A DNA stretch of 53,788 nt, from positions 1 to 53,788 of the IMG/VR virus record IMGVR_UViG_3300027631_000027, one strand, 5' to 3'. Position 1 is the stretch's first letter, and each line of letters opens with the position of its first letter. Of this stretch, positions 18,112-26,913 are shown piece after piece. A program made the position numbers and the translations under genes. The notes beneath the pieces are model-generated. The model worked only from the letters and a program-made list of their open reading frames with translations, searched no databases and was not told where the DNA came from. Origin of the DNA: a virus.

Positions 18112-21100
18112 TTACGTTACGTTTAAGGTTCCACCACCACCCGTAGTTATTTCCGTATTGGTTTGTGTTTTTGCAATCGTAATATCTGTTCCTTCACTTA
18201 AGAATACTTCAACTGGGTCACGCCCATCAATTGTAGTATCTTTTGTGTTTAAGCATCCTACATAATTTCGTCGTTTCGTAGCAGTGGAATTGTCTCTAAA
18301 AAATCTATAATGCTTGCGCAAATATCCAAACGGAATTCGTGGTTCAATTTGTAATGCATAATAATATAATAATAAATTAACATCTTTTATAGTTGTAGTA
18401 GTATTATTTATCGTGTAAAAAAGTTTTCCGGAAGGTGGCATACTATCAGCCACTAATGTAGAAATTGGTCCTATGGTTTCTACGTTGGTAGTGGACATTT
18501 GCATATCTAATAGTACGCCGTGTGAATTTAATGGCATACTTTCAATGGGTCGTGCAATATCTACGTCACGTGCCGTTTGTGTTCTATAAAAACGAATACG
18601 CAATCCAGTAGTTCCTGTTTGTATTCCGAATAACAATGCGATATTTTGTACCACTACCTCACCAGTAATATATGAGTTTCCATTCACCGATGGTAAAGAA
18701 AATAAATCTACATATCTGTCTGGCACATCTATAATTTTATTTATTGATATCGTGGTTGTTTTATAATTATTTAGCGCAGGAGTTGGTATAGTATATGTAT
18801 CATATACAATTCTGCGCGGTTCTAGTTTTTGTATAGGTAAAAATCTTAATAATTCCCAATTGTTTTTATCCAAGGATGGCGGTGTATATGATGGAACTCC
18901 GTCAGTATATGCTGGAGTACCATCCGTGGATTCTTTATATGATGTTCTTGTGGTAAATACATAATATTTTCCATTACCACCCTGTGCGGCTTTTATTGAA
19001 CCATCAATACTCGTATATGTACTATCTATGTTTTGATATACCACATCATAAATGTTGTATTTTTTTCCAACAGTCCATGTAATATCCCCGTCAAATGATT
19101 GACTGACGTTGTTCCATGTGGCATTTAGTGGCCGCGTATATACTGGGGTTTTTACTATTACTGGAAAATAATAAATTCCATATGTATCGTTAAAATATGT
19201 GTATACTCCCACATCTCTAAAATCTGTTGACGGTTGAATATCATATACCGCAGGTACATATATACTAGTATTTCCTCCCAACCGAGGTGTGGCAATTTCC
19301 GTATCAAATAATTTTCTAGTATATAATCTACTGTATGGCTCTGATCCTATACTTCCGTTATTTACATCATTATATGGAATTTTGTTCATGTCAGATAACT
19401 GCATGTCAATATTTGAAGCTCGTGCTGGTCTGGAAGAACTGATGTCCGTCAATTGCCATATTTCATGTCGTTTGTTATAAGTTGTAAACTTTGCCTCTAC
19501 CAGATTCACATCTTCTGCTATCGTGGTTTTTAAGTTTGAATAACTTCCTGTTAATGTGGCAGGTTGCATATCTAACTTTGTGGTCTGGTTAATGACATTT
19601 GCAGAAACGGGTAGTGGCAATGTTACTTGTTCTTGCACTCTATACGTCGGATAATTTCCTTCTACCGTTGTGACCGCAGATTCTATTACATCAGATACAT
19701 TAAATGTGGCTCCATAATCTGGTCGGCTGCTCGATAATGACCCAACTGCCGATAAGGTTTTTTTTGTATCTTTTCCATAAAAACGAATATTTTTTACGGG
19801 TGGTATTTTTACCTGTTCCAAAATATTTGGTTCTATAAGAATGCCTTGGATTGTTGCCGCCTTTGATGGAATAAAATAATCCATTACTTGATTTAATACA
19901 GACCCTACATCTGCGGCAATTCGTATAAATCGATTCGTGTTGACATACACATAATGATATTGTTGGTAATGTCGTTTTAATGTTTCCAACGATTTATCAA
20001 ACTGCGTGTATAATGTTGTCGGTGACCCGAGTACTGCATTAATATTTTCTAATCCTAAATTACGAATGATATTTTGGTTGATGATTTCGGTTGGAGACAT
20101 TGCCAATACAACTTTATTACGACCTCTACGAAGTTTTTTTGTCTGCGCAGAAACAATACTTTGTGTTCTGTATAATCTTGCTCCTTTCGTATCATCAATA
20201 AATACCGGTGGCGCGGCCACCTTTACTTTATTTGTTATATATCCACTTGACCCCGCAAATGGCATTTCTTGTCGAATTGTTCTGTTGTACCTCACAAAAT
20301 CAGACCCAGTGACATTAAATGTTGATAATGTTTCTAATGATGGAGACACAGATATATTTTTATATGGACTTTCGTTTGGTACCGAAGATGACGCTATTAA
20401 TGATCCGGTATCAATTTTATTAAAAGATAATTGCACCAATAAATTATCAGCAGCGGATGAATATGTGTCACCTGCGTTTGAACCGGCATCAAATACCGTG
20501 TTTAGAATTACCTCATCTGATAATGTGTCATTCCACAAACGTATTTCGTCAATTGTGCCTTCAAATCTAGAAATTGTCCGAGAACCCGATGCGCCCATAT
20601 AAACATAATTTGTACTTTGCCACAGTGATGGGAATTTATCTGAATTACTTGATATTGAACTGAATATTAGATCTTCGCCGTCTGTCTGTATTATGTATAC
20701 CGATGATGTTGATGCGTATGTTTGTAATGTTATACTCACCGGTTGGTTGTAAATTTCGTGGTAACTACTTGACAATATTTGTATAGTATTACTACCAGAT
20801 GTTATTATAAATCTACCAAGTGACGTATTACTTGGATGTCTCGCTACGTGTAATGCCCACTTTTCGTCACCAGTTACTAAGGTTGTAATTGGTGTTGTTG
20901 TGTTTTCCGTAACACACGTAAATTGTAGTGTTGTAGGAGTACGTGTTGATGCAGATACCGGCACCTCTATATATGAAGTTTTTGCTTGAGTAAATTGTAA
21001 CCCATTCGTATATTCGTCATATACGTGATACGAACTGGATTCAGGAGTTCCGGTTTCTTTCACGCTGAGTAATTGCGGTCCAATACCAAACGTTTTTAAT

Positions 21101-22854
21101 AACGTATCTAGAGCAGTTTTCGTACCCTTTGCCTTTGCAAAGAACGGTAAGTTATGTAATAATCTTTTATAAAGTTCCGCGGACATATCTCTGCGTGGAA
21201 TTTCGGAATCCGTTCCAATAATATTATCTGCTAAATTGTACACAGAATTTAATGTTGGTAATGTAAATCCGATAGATTCTGCAATTTCATTAATTAAATC
21301 TTTAGAAAGTTCTTCGTTTGGATTTAAATTTCTACTGTATATGTTCGGAAATTGGTCTACGAACGGTTTAATCGTATCAAAGAAATGTCCCATCATAGAT
21401 ACAAATGTAATATATGCACCAGATGCATCATCCTCACGGAGATGTGATGGGATGGTATTAACTAAATTATTTTCGTTAAATTCATCAAATCGTTGTGCAA
21501 TTAAACTTTGCGTTTCATACCAATTTTCAACCGTAGTACTACTTACGGACCATAACGCACTTCCCGACTTTGGCCAATACGCAAGTGAATTATATTCTTG
21601 TCCAGTGTCTGCGTAATAAGCGGATGCAGAATATGGACTATTGGACCCCGACGGCGTGAAATACAAATATTGTTCATATCGGTCAAATCCACGGATAATA
21701 TCTTCTTGTTGTTTTGCAAATGTAGCGGATTGGTCTTGTAGATAAATTAATCCCACGGACGCCGTATTTGATGTATAATTAGCTAAAAATTGTATACGTT
21801 TAGATTCTAATGTTTCTAACTGAGTAACTTTTTGTTTAAATGTTTCAAGTCGCATTGCGGCTGACCCATAAAAAATAAAATTATTATAATCAGTAAAATC
21901 TATATTAAGTTCTGATGATTTGAAGTCGTATGAATACCATTGTCTAAAAATTTCGTCTTCGAAAGTTTTATTTTGATATTGATCAGTTGCCCCCATTGAC
22001 CCTGATTGCAGTGATAATTTCTGTAACGTCATGTTATTTAATGACTTTCCAGTATCAAGATCAGTTTGTACTGCTAAATTTTTTGGACGTAAGTATGGAG
22101 TAGCATCCAATTCAGGCGCAAATCTAACACGGACTTTATCAATTAATGTTTTGGTAACTTCTCGACTTAAAAATACAGAGGAACTAACAGTAATATCATC
22201 TGGTACTGGCTGTAATAGTTTTAATTGTAGCCGTTGCAATCCATTTACATCAACTGGTCCATATCGATACGCCAATGCAACCGATTGTTTATCTTCACCA
22301 TAATTTAATAACGTTTTTAACGTTCGTTCTTCGTCTACATACGTGTTAATTGCTGTTTGTAAAAATTCTAACGCAGACGTAATTATGGGTTCAGAAAGAT
22401 TTACATTAATTACGGTAGGTTTAATTACTATAGAATTACTTCTGGTTAATACTTGTGATGGAGTTATTGCAGGAGTTATAATTACTCGTACAATTGCGGA
22501 AATAGTTGTATTAAACTTGTCACGTTGTTGGGTCACCACTTGTTGCGTTACTGTAGTCGGTGCTGGTGCCACCGTAATTGCTGGATCGGCGGGTGTATCT
22601 ATCGGATGTGTAACTGACTGTGAGTATACTGCTGGGGGTGGTGCCTCTGGCAAAAATCTGACCCATGTACCTGGCGCAGATGCGGCTTCTTCCGGCCCAC
22701 CCGTACGCTCACCGGACTCGTACAACCGAATCGACTCTGGATACGCAGGATTTAGAAAAATAAATCCACCAGACGAGGTACGAACGGTTACGTAGTTGTC
22801 CGGTACGTTATTTCCGATTCTATTTGCTTCAATGTATTCGTCAGTATATGCCAT
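18112..22854 (-). CDS. Giant baseplate/tail protein with LamG-like lectin domain, 1580 aa
   Basis: This is the largest protein in the window. The N-terminal part has a Pro/Ala-rich linker (about 65-110) and helical segments (about 300-520). At about residues 563-598 the phrase LYKRLLHNLPFFAKAKGTKT followed by LLKTFGIGPQLLSVKE resembles the P2 gpI-like phage tail family. Residues about 640-788 form a concanavalin/LamG-like sandwich, with strands ending in FEGTIDEIRLWNDTLSDEVI, a hallmark of that fold and a likely glycan binder. The C-terminal 700 residues are beta-rich and unassigned. Position after the gp6-like wedge gene suggests a gp7-like wedge or fibre-network scaffold that also contacts the host surface. 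The exact equivalence is inferred. Confidence 0.7.
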   Translation of the reverse strand: MAYTDEYIEANRIGNNVPDNYVTVRTSSGGFIFLNPAYPESIRLYESGERTGGPEEAASAPGTWVRFLPEAPPPAVYSQSVTHPIDTPADPAITVAPAPTTVTQQVVTQQRDKFNTTISAIVRVIITPAITPSQVLTRSNSIVIKPTVINVNLSEPIITSALEFLQTAINTYVDEERTLKTLLNYGEDKQSVALAYRYGPVDVNGLQRLQLKLLQPVPDDITVSSSVFLSREVTKTLIDKVRVRFAPELDATPYLRPKNLAVQTDLDTGKSLNNMTLQKLSLQSGSMGATDQYQNKTFEDEIFRQWYSYDFKSSELNIDFTDYNNFIFYGSAAMRLETFKQKVTQLETLESKRIQFLANYTSNTASVGLIYLQDQSATFAKQQEDIIRGFDRYEQYLYFTPSGSNSPYSASAYYADTGQEYNSLAYWPKSGSALWSVSSTTVENWYETQSLIAQRFDEFNENNLVNTIPSHLREDDASGAYITFVSMMGHFFDTIKPFVDQFPNIYSRNLNPNEELSKDLINEIAESIGFTLPTLNSVYNLADNIIGTDSEIPRRDMSAELYKRLLHNLPFFAKAKGTKTALDTLLKTFGIGPQLLSVKETGTPESSSYHVYDEYTNGLQFTQAKTSYIEVPVSASTRTPTTLQFTCVTENTTTPITTLVTGDEKWALHVARHPSNTSLGRFIITSGSNTIQILSSSYHEIYNQPVSITLQTYASTSSVYIIQTDGEDLIFSSISSNSDKFPSLWQSTNYVYMGASGSRTISRFEGTIDEIRLWNDTLSDEVILNTVFDAGSNAGDTYSSAADNLLVQLSFNKIDTGSLIASSSVPNESPYKNISVSPSLETLSTFNVTGSDFVRYNRTIRQEMPFAGSSGYITNKVKVAAPPVFIDDTKGARLYRTQSIVSAQTKKLRRGRNKVVLAMSPTEIINQNIIRNLGLENINAVLGSPTTLYTQFDKSLETLKRHYQQYHYVYVNTNRFIRIAADVGSVLNQVMDYFIPSKAATIQGILIEPNILEQVKIPPVKNIRFYGKDTKKTLSAVGSLSSSRPDYGATFNVSDVIESAVTTVEGNYPTYRVQEQVTLPLPVSANVINQTTKLDMQPATLTGSYSNLKTTIAEDVNLVEAKFTTYNKRHEIWQLTDISSSRPARASNIDMQLSDMNKIPYNDVNNGSIGSEPYSRLYTRKLFDTEIATPRLGGNTSIYVPAVYDIQPSTDFRDVGVYTYFNDTYGIYYFPVIVKTPVYTRPLNATWNNVSQSFDGDITWTVGKKYNIYDVVYQNIDSTYTSIDGSIKAAQGGNGKYYVFTTRTSYKESTDGTPAYTDGVPSYTPPSLDKNNWELLRFLPIQKLEPRRIVYDTYTIPTPALNNYKTTTISINKIIDVPDRYVDLFSLPSVNGNSYITGEVVVQNIALLFGIQTGTTGLRIRFYRTQTARDVDIARPIESMPLNSHGVLLDMQMSTTNVETIGPISTLVADSMPPSGKLFYTINNTTTTIKDVNLLLYYYALQIEPRIPFGYLRKHYRFFRDNSTATKRRNYVGCLNTKDTTIDGRDPVEVFLSEGTDITIAKTQTNTEITTGGGGTLNVT

Positions 22855-22872
22855 TAATAGTTACCCATAGTA

Positions 22873-23286
22873 TTATATATTTTTAAGGGCCACTGACCCA
22901 TTCGATAAATTTTTGACTATAAAATTTATTGGTGCCGTTACTGGTGCAATACTTGACCGTGCATCAAAAAATGCAGTTTTTAAGGTAACTGGTAATATAA
23001 CTTGCGCACCAGGTTCCACTATAAATACATATGGACTTGTTGTATTATCTGTACGTATCCCCAACATTTTATCGTTAAACTCTATAGTAGTTTCCAATCT
23101 TACATTTGACGTAATATTTTTAACTGTAATTACATCATTATATTGCTGGGTTGTTCCTATAGCGTAATTAATTTCTGTTGGTGGATTGAAAGTAATTACC
23201 ACCATATCATTTATGGAATTGACTGTACTGGTGCCCGTTGGCGGTACATATGGTGTATAACTAAGTAAAAATGGAATAGTACTCAT
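22873..23286 (-). CDS. Ig-like virion protein, 137 aa
   Basis: This is a short beta-sandwich-like protein (VVITFNPPTEINYAIGTTQQ, VITVKNITSNVRLETTIEFN, YVFIVEPGAQVILPVTLKT). The pattern of a PG-containing turn before VILPVTLK is like Ig/CARDB-type or MSP-like domains. Its layout resembles the C-terminal domain of the upstream 438-residue protein, which also has VTVTP.VFMIPPRSNVSFTV, so the two may be related. The genes abut, sharing one base. It probably decorates the virion; binding partner unknown. Confidence 0.6.
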   Translation of the reverse strand: MSTIPFLLSYTPYVPPTGTSTVNSINDMVVITFNPPTEINYAIGTTQQYNDVITVKNITSNVRLETTIEFNDKMLGIRTDNTTSPYVFIVEPGAQVILPVTLKTAFFDARSSIAPVTAPINFIVKNLSNGSVALKNI

Positions 23287-24602
23287 TATAATTCTCTAAT
23301 GCCGACAGACATTCGTAATTTGGACATACCTGTTTCTAATTCATTTAACAATTTAGGTGTTACTTGAACCGTAAATGATACATTACTTCTTGGCGGTATC
23401 ATAAATACGTTGGGCGTAACTGTAATATCTAAATTGGTTGTTATTTGCAATTCATATGATATTGCCGTAGATGAATTGGTTGCCGTTATTATTTTTGCCA
23501 TTGGATATTGTGTAGAGCCTCGTTGGTATTGAAATACCAATTCATCATTTAAACTAGGATTAAATGTAACAATTGTTACAGGTTCCCAACAGGTACCTCC
23601 TCCTGGTCCACTATATCCAACTTCTCGTCTATCACTTGGAATTCCAGCAAATAATTCTCCAGAAATGCAATCTCTCCATTTTACTGTTGGTAGAGGGGTT
23701 GCGGTAGGAGTTGCCGTTGGCGTTCCGTTAGGAGTTGACGTTGGTGTTCCATTAGGAGTTGACGTTGGAGTTGACGTTGGTGTTCCATTAGGAGTTGACG
23801 TTGGAGTTGACGTTGGTGTTGACGTTGGTGTTGACGTTGGTGTTGCCACACAGTTTAGATCATTTGCACGCCGTTCCCATTGATCTGGGGTTTTTTCATT
23901 ACATCCATCGGCATACAAACCCGTTGTTCCATCACATCTTTTGAAATATGGTGGTATTGGGTCGCAAATAACCTCAATGTCGCACAGTGCATTATTTTCT
24001 CTGTAGATACCGCAGACTCCATTTACTCCACCATCCGAAAGTACTGCATTAGTTGCACCTGTAGAATTATATCCATTCTCGCAGTACAAAAGTTCACCGA
24101 GTGGCGGACATTTTGGCGGGTCTACAATTTTAATACATTCACTTCTATCCCAATCACTTGGTACACCTGGATATGATATGCACCCAACCGGCGTGGGACT
24201 TCCATTTACCAACACATTTACTGTGCGGGTAGCTTCTCCCGTCCATTCATTTCCCAATAATGTAGCACACTGGGTATATTCGTTCTTCATATTACAATAT
24301 GGCGCACACGAACTACCCACTTCATCACATTCTGATGTGTCTGGTGGGCATGAATTAGCCAACGTCTGTCTACAGACATAGTTGGTACTGGGTCCACAGC
24401 AACGTTTTTTTGGTGCAAGATTGTCCGCACCGTCATCTGTTGTGTTACCGGTACCACCTGACGTTGGTGTAGGTGTTGGTGTAACCGTTATTCCCCCACC
24501 AAAACTTTCCACACACGTTCCGTTAAAACAAACTAACGCCGTGTCAAAAAAAGTATTTGAATTACAATCGTCACTTGATCTACAATTATCGCCAATAGCC
24601 AT
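23286..24602 (-). CDS. Cysteine-rich virion/adhesin protein with TPTSTP linker, 438 aa
   Basis: By my count there are 24 cysteines, 22 of them in the first roughly 255 residues, spaced like small disulfide-knot modules (CRSSDDCNSN, CFNGTC, KKRCCGP, CPPDTSECDE, SSCAPYCNMK). A Pro/Thr/Ser linker of TPTSTP/TPNGTP repeats (about 258-305) follows, then a cysteine-poor Ig-like domain ending in MSKLRMSVGIREL. No N-terminal signal peptide is present (MAIGDNCRSSDD). If disulfides form, they must do so after lysis or on the virion surface. Disulfide-rich surface modules on linkers look more like eukaryotic or extracellular matrix proteins than standard phage parts. Placed among tail genes, it is likely an adhesin. 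No family assigned. Confidence 0.65.
   Translation of the reverse strand: MAIGDNCRSSDDCNSNTFFDTALVCFNGTCVESFGGGITVTPTPTPTSGGTGNTTDDGADNLAPKKRCCGPSTNYVCRQTLANSCPPDTSECDEVGSSCAPYCNMKNEYTQCATLLGNEWTGEATRTVNVLVNGSPTPVGCISYPGVPSDWDRSECIKIVDPPKCPPLGELLYCENGYNSTGATNAVLSDGGVNGVCGIYRENNALCDIEVICDPIPPYFKRCDGTTGLYADGCNEKTPDQWERRANDLNCVATPTSTPTSTPTSTPTSTPNGTPTSTPTSTPNGTPTSTPNGTPTATPTATPLPTVKWRDCISGELFAGIPSDRREVGYSGPGGGTCWEPVTIVTFNPSLNDELVFQYQRGSTQYPMAKIITATNSSTAISYELQITTNLDITVTPNVFMIPPRSNVSFTVQVTPKLLNELETGMSKLRMSVGIREL
23690..23850 (-). repeat. TPTSTP/TPNGTP coding repeat (linker)
   Basis: Tandem units of 12-18 nt (plus strand ggagttgacgttggtgtt and variants) code a Thr-Pro-Ser linker of about 50 residues. 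Near-perfect repetition implies length variability by slippage or recombination. It is in frame throughout. Confidence 0.85.
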
Positions 24603-24631
24603 CTATATATTCCGTTTAAAGTGATTCGTAA

Positions 24632-25495
24632 TTAACTAACTTGTATTCTACTGTCCATAATTTGTTGCAAATTTCCTATATTGTCCCGCACAACAGATCG
24701 AATAATTTGCTCGTATTCGTCCTGTTGTATTCGGTCATCGCCATTAATAATTATGTCTTCACTTATGAAAGTATATAATTGTAAAAGAAAATCATTAACT
24801 TGTATATTAAACGATTCTCGTAAATTTAACTTGTCAATTCTTGCTATAGTATTTGCGTAGGTTTGATTTATTTCTGGAATTTCTATATTTGCTACTACGT
24901 TATCCACCGTAACTCCTTCCGTTGAATTATTCAATTCTACACCGGATTTAAAAATTTTCTGCGCCACTCCTACCGCATCCGACTTATTAAATGACGGTTC
25001 AACAAATTCTCTAAGTAAATAAGCATCTTCTCTACGTGTTACATCATCAACAACATTATTAAATGTTAATTGAACTTCGGTTCGTAACGGTGATATAGTA
25101 TCAATAGTCAATCGTTTATCAGTATAACTTCCAATTTCATCTGAAAAGAAGTTTAATACCATTCGATAATCACCTGGTACTAGTATTAAATTTTTATCCT
25201 TGAACAGTTTTGTAAAATCTATTCTGATATAATTTTTATATGAATTATCTCCGTAAGACACTATGTGAGATTTAATTATACCATCACTTAATGTAATGGT
25301 TGTACTTAATAATAATTGATTTCCAGGAATTGTATAAAAATGTACTTCCACATTGTCTTGTGCGTCAAATGCAAAACTTGCCGGAACTTCTTCAAATAGA
25401 ATTATTTCATTTGGGTTACTTACAATTCTAGATGCAGTAAATCGAGGTTCTGTCTGAGTTGTTACATCACTTCTAAAATTTGCTTGATTTGGCAT
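24632..25495 (-). CDS. Virion structural protein, 287 aa
   Basis: The protein begins MPNQANFRSDVTTQTEPRFT. The N-terminal half is a beta domain (VEVHFYTIPGNQLLLSTTIT, PGDYRMVLNFFSDEIGSY). The C-terminal half is helical and acidic (EFVEPSFNKSDAVGVAQKIF, RESFNIQVNDFLLQLYTFIS, then DDRIQQDEYEQIIRSVVRDN). It lies directly downstream of a 124-residue gene with one base between them. No known fold or catalytic motif is recognised. It fits the pattern of small tail accessory genes in this block; function unknown. Confidence 0.6.
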   Translation of the reverse strand: MPNQANFRSDVTTQTEPRFTASRIVSNPNEIILFEEVPASFAFDAQDNVEVHFYTIPGNQLLLSTTITLSDGIIKSHIVSYGDNSYKNYIRIDFTKLFKDKNLILVPGDYRMVLNFFSDEIGSYTDKRLTIDTISPLRTEVQLTFNNVVDDVTRREDAYLLREFVEPSFNKSDAVGVAQKIFKSGVELNNSTEGVTVDNVVANIEIPEINQTYANTIARIDKLNLRESFNIQVNDFLLQLYTFISEDIIINGDDRIQQDEYEQIIRSVVRDNIGNLQQIMDSRIQVS

Positions 25496-25496
25496 A

Positions 25497-25871
25497 TTAT
25501 ATACTCAACTCAGTAAATTGCGTGTCTATATTTTTAATAACATCAGCGTTATATCGTTCAAAGTAAATAGGTGCATAATATCCCTGTGAGGCGGTTGGTT
25601 CGGTGGTCATACTTGGACCTTGTAATATAGTAGACCCATCAAAATCTAACGGCATTACAATTTTAAAAGGATATACCGTAGAAATTTCCGGTTGTAATTC
25701 TTGTAAAGATTGTGTGGTTTGTATTAAATTAGGAGATAATGTACGTGTATCTAATTCATATATGTCACCCTCTGGGGAGAAATATGAAGAGGATACTATT
25801 ATAATATCTTCGTTATCCTTTTTAAGATTTACCAAAAATTTTGGAATATAAGAATTAAATATATTAATCAT
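25497..25871 (-). CDS. Virion-associated protein, 124 aa
   Basis: An unrecognised small protein starting MINIFNSYIPKFLVNLKKDN, with mixed beta strands (IIIVSSSYFSPEGDIYELDT, YPFKIVMPLDFDGSTILQ) and a polar C-terminus. Its start overlaps the stop of the upstream DNRLRE-like gene by 8 nt. It is one of three short-spaced genes following the gp6-like wedge and is therefore probably a baseplate or fibre attachment factor. Nothing in the sequence fixes the role. Confidence 0.55.
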   Translation of the reverse strand: MINIFNSYIPKFLVNLKKDNEDIIIVSSSYFSPEGDIYELDTRTLSPNLIQTTQSLQELQPEISTVYPFKIVMPLDFDGSTILQGPSMTTEPTASQGYYAPIYFERYNADVIKNIDTQFTELSI

Positions 25872-26904
25872 CGGAATCTATTTTAAACGTATAATTAAAC
25901 TCTGGGAAGAACACCAATCCACTTGATTTTACTTTCAAATCCAATGTATAATATCGATTTACCTCCAATCCAGACGTATCTAATATAATATAAGAACCTG
26001 ATGCATCGCAATTTATAGCAGAATATTGATCAAACTCATATATTACCGTATCTGCCACTTGGTCACGTATTCTAAAATACGATTCTGATGGTAGGTAGTA
26101 GATGTTTTTATACCGTTGGGTTGCGTTAAATTTTCTGTCTGGATATGGTTCTCTAACTACTAGATATACTTTATCTATTTCTCCTAGAGTATATGCTTCT
26201 TTTATATTCTTGGGAACAATTGTAACATTACTATTTGGAATGGGTTTTAAACTTCCAGTAACGAAGGTTTGATTTACACTAACAATTTCTAATTTTGGAG
26301 CAAATATAGTGTGTGTATTTCCTGAAAAGAACTTAATATTACCCACGTTCGTAGAATCCAGTTCATCGGCGTCTGGAAATTTAATCACCAATCCACGCCA
26401 GGTTGTTGCATTATTTCCAGCAACAACCGGTGCAATTATACTAGTCACATTAATTTTAATATCTTCGATGGGCACGTTTGATATACTGTGTGTAGAGTAT
26501 AGTACCGTCGTATAATCACTTCCTGATGTTGTCCAATTTGTTATGTTAGTAGCTTGTTGCCATGTTACGCCGTCTTCTACATTTTCTACATCTTGATAAA
26601 AATATCCACTACCTTCTACCCAGTTCCGTGATACTGGATACACCAGTAATTGCTGGTATCGGTTAACATTTGTTGCGTTAGCAATTCTAAGATTTAGGTA
26701 ATATACTGAACTAGTGGAGTACTGTTGTGTCGATGGTATATTAAAATCTAATAATATACGAGCTGATCCCGACGCATATTGATTGGGGCCATCTAATGAT
26801 TTTATTATTTTTCCAACTTCAATAATTTCATCAAGACCAGTATTTAGTGTTGGGTATCGTTCATAAATTGTTGCATCTTGTGTTGTTGGTAGGAATGTTC
26901 TCAT
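25864..26904 (-). CDS. DNRLRE-like domain virion protein, 346 aa
   Basis: The first 170 residues fit the DNRLRE/CBM96-type beta domain. A start like TFLPTTQDATIYERYPTLNT is followed by ARILLDFNIPSTQQY and a YLNLRIAN strand. Then come VYPVSRNWVEGSGYF and a VTWQQATN motif, which is the order expected for that family. The C-terminal half has two further beta domains (VYLVVREPYPDRKFN, YYTLDLKVKSSGLVFFPEFN). DNRLRE domains are carbohydrate- or surface-associated. In a baseplate neighbourhood this fits a structural or adhesin protein. Family call is moderate, from pattern memory. Confidence 0.55.
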   Translation of the reverse strand: MRTFLPTTQDATIYERYPTLNTGLDEIIEVGKIIKSLDGPNQYASGSARILLDFNIPSTQQYSTSSVYYLNLRIANATNVNRYQQLLVYPVSRNWVEGSGYFYQDVENVEDGVTWQQATNITNWTTSGSDYTTVLYSTHSISNVPIEDIKINVTSIIAPVVAGNNATTWRGLVIKFPDADELDSTNVGNIKFFSGNTHTIFAPKLEIVSVNQTFVTGSLKPIPNSNVTIVPKNIKEAYTLGEIDKVYLVVREPYPDRKFNATQRYKNIYYLPSESYFRIRDQVADTVIYEFDQYSAINCDASGSYIILDTSGLEVNRYYTLDLKVKSSGLVFFPEFNYTFKIDSDD

Positions 26905-26913
26905 ATATTATCT

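Noticed and set aside
23665-23883. Plus-strand ORF with GVDVGV repeats
   Set aside because: It is the antisense image of the TPTSTP linker; repetition comes from the real minus-strand gene.
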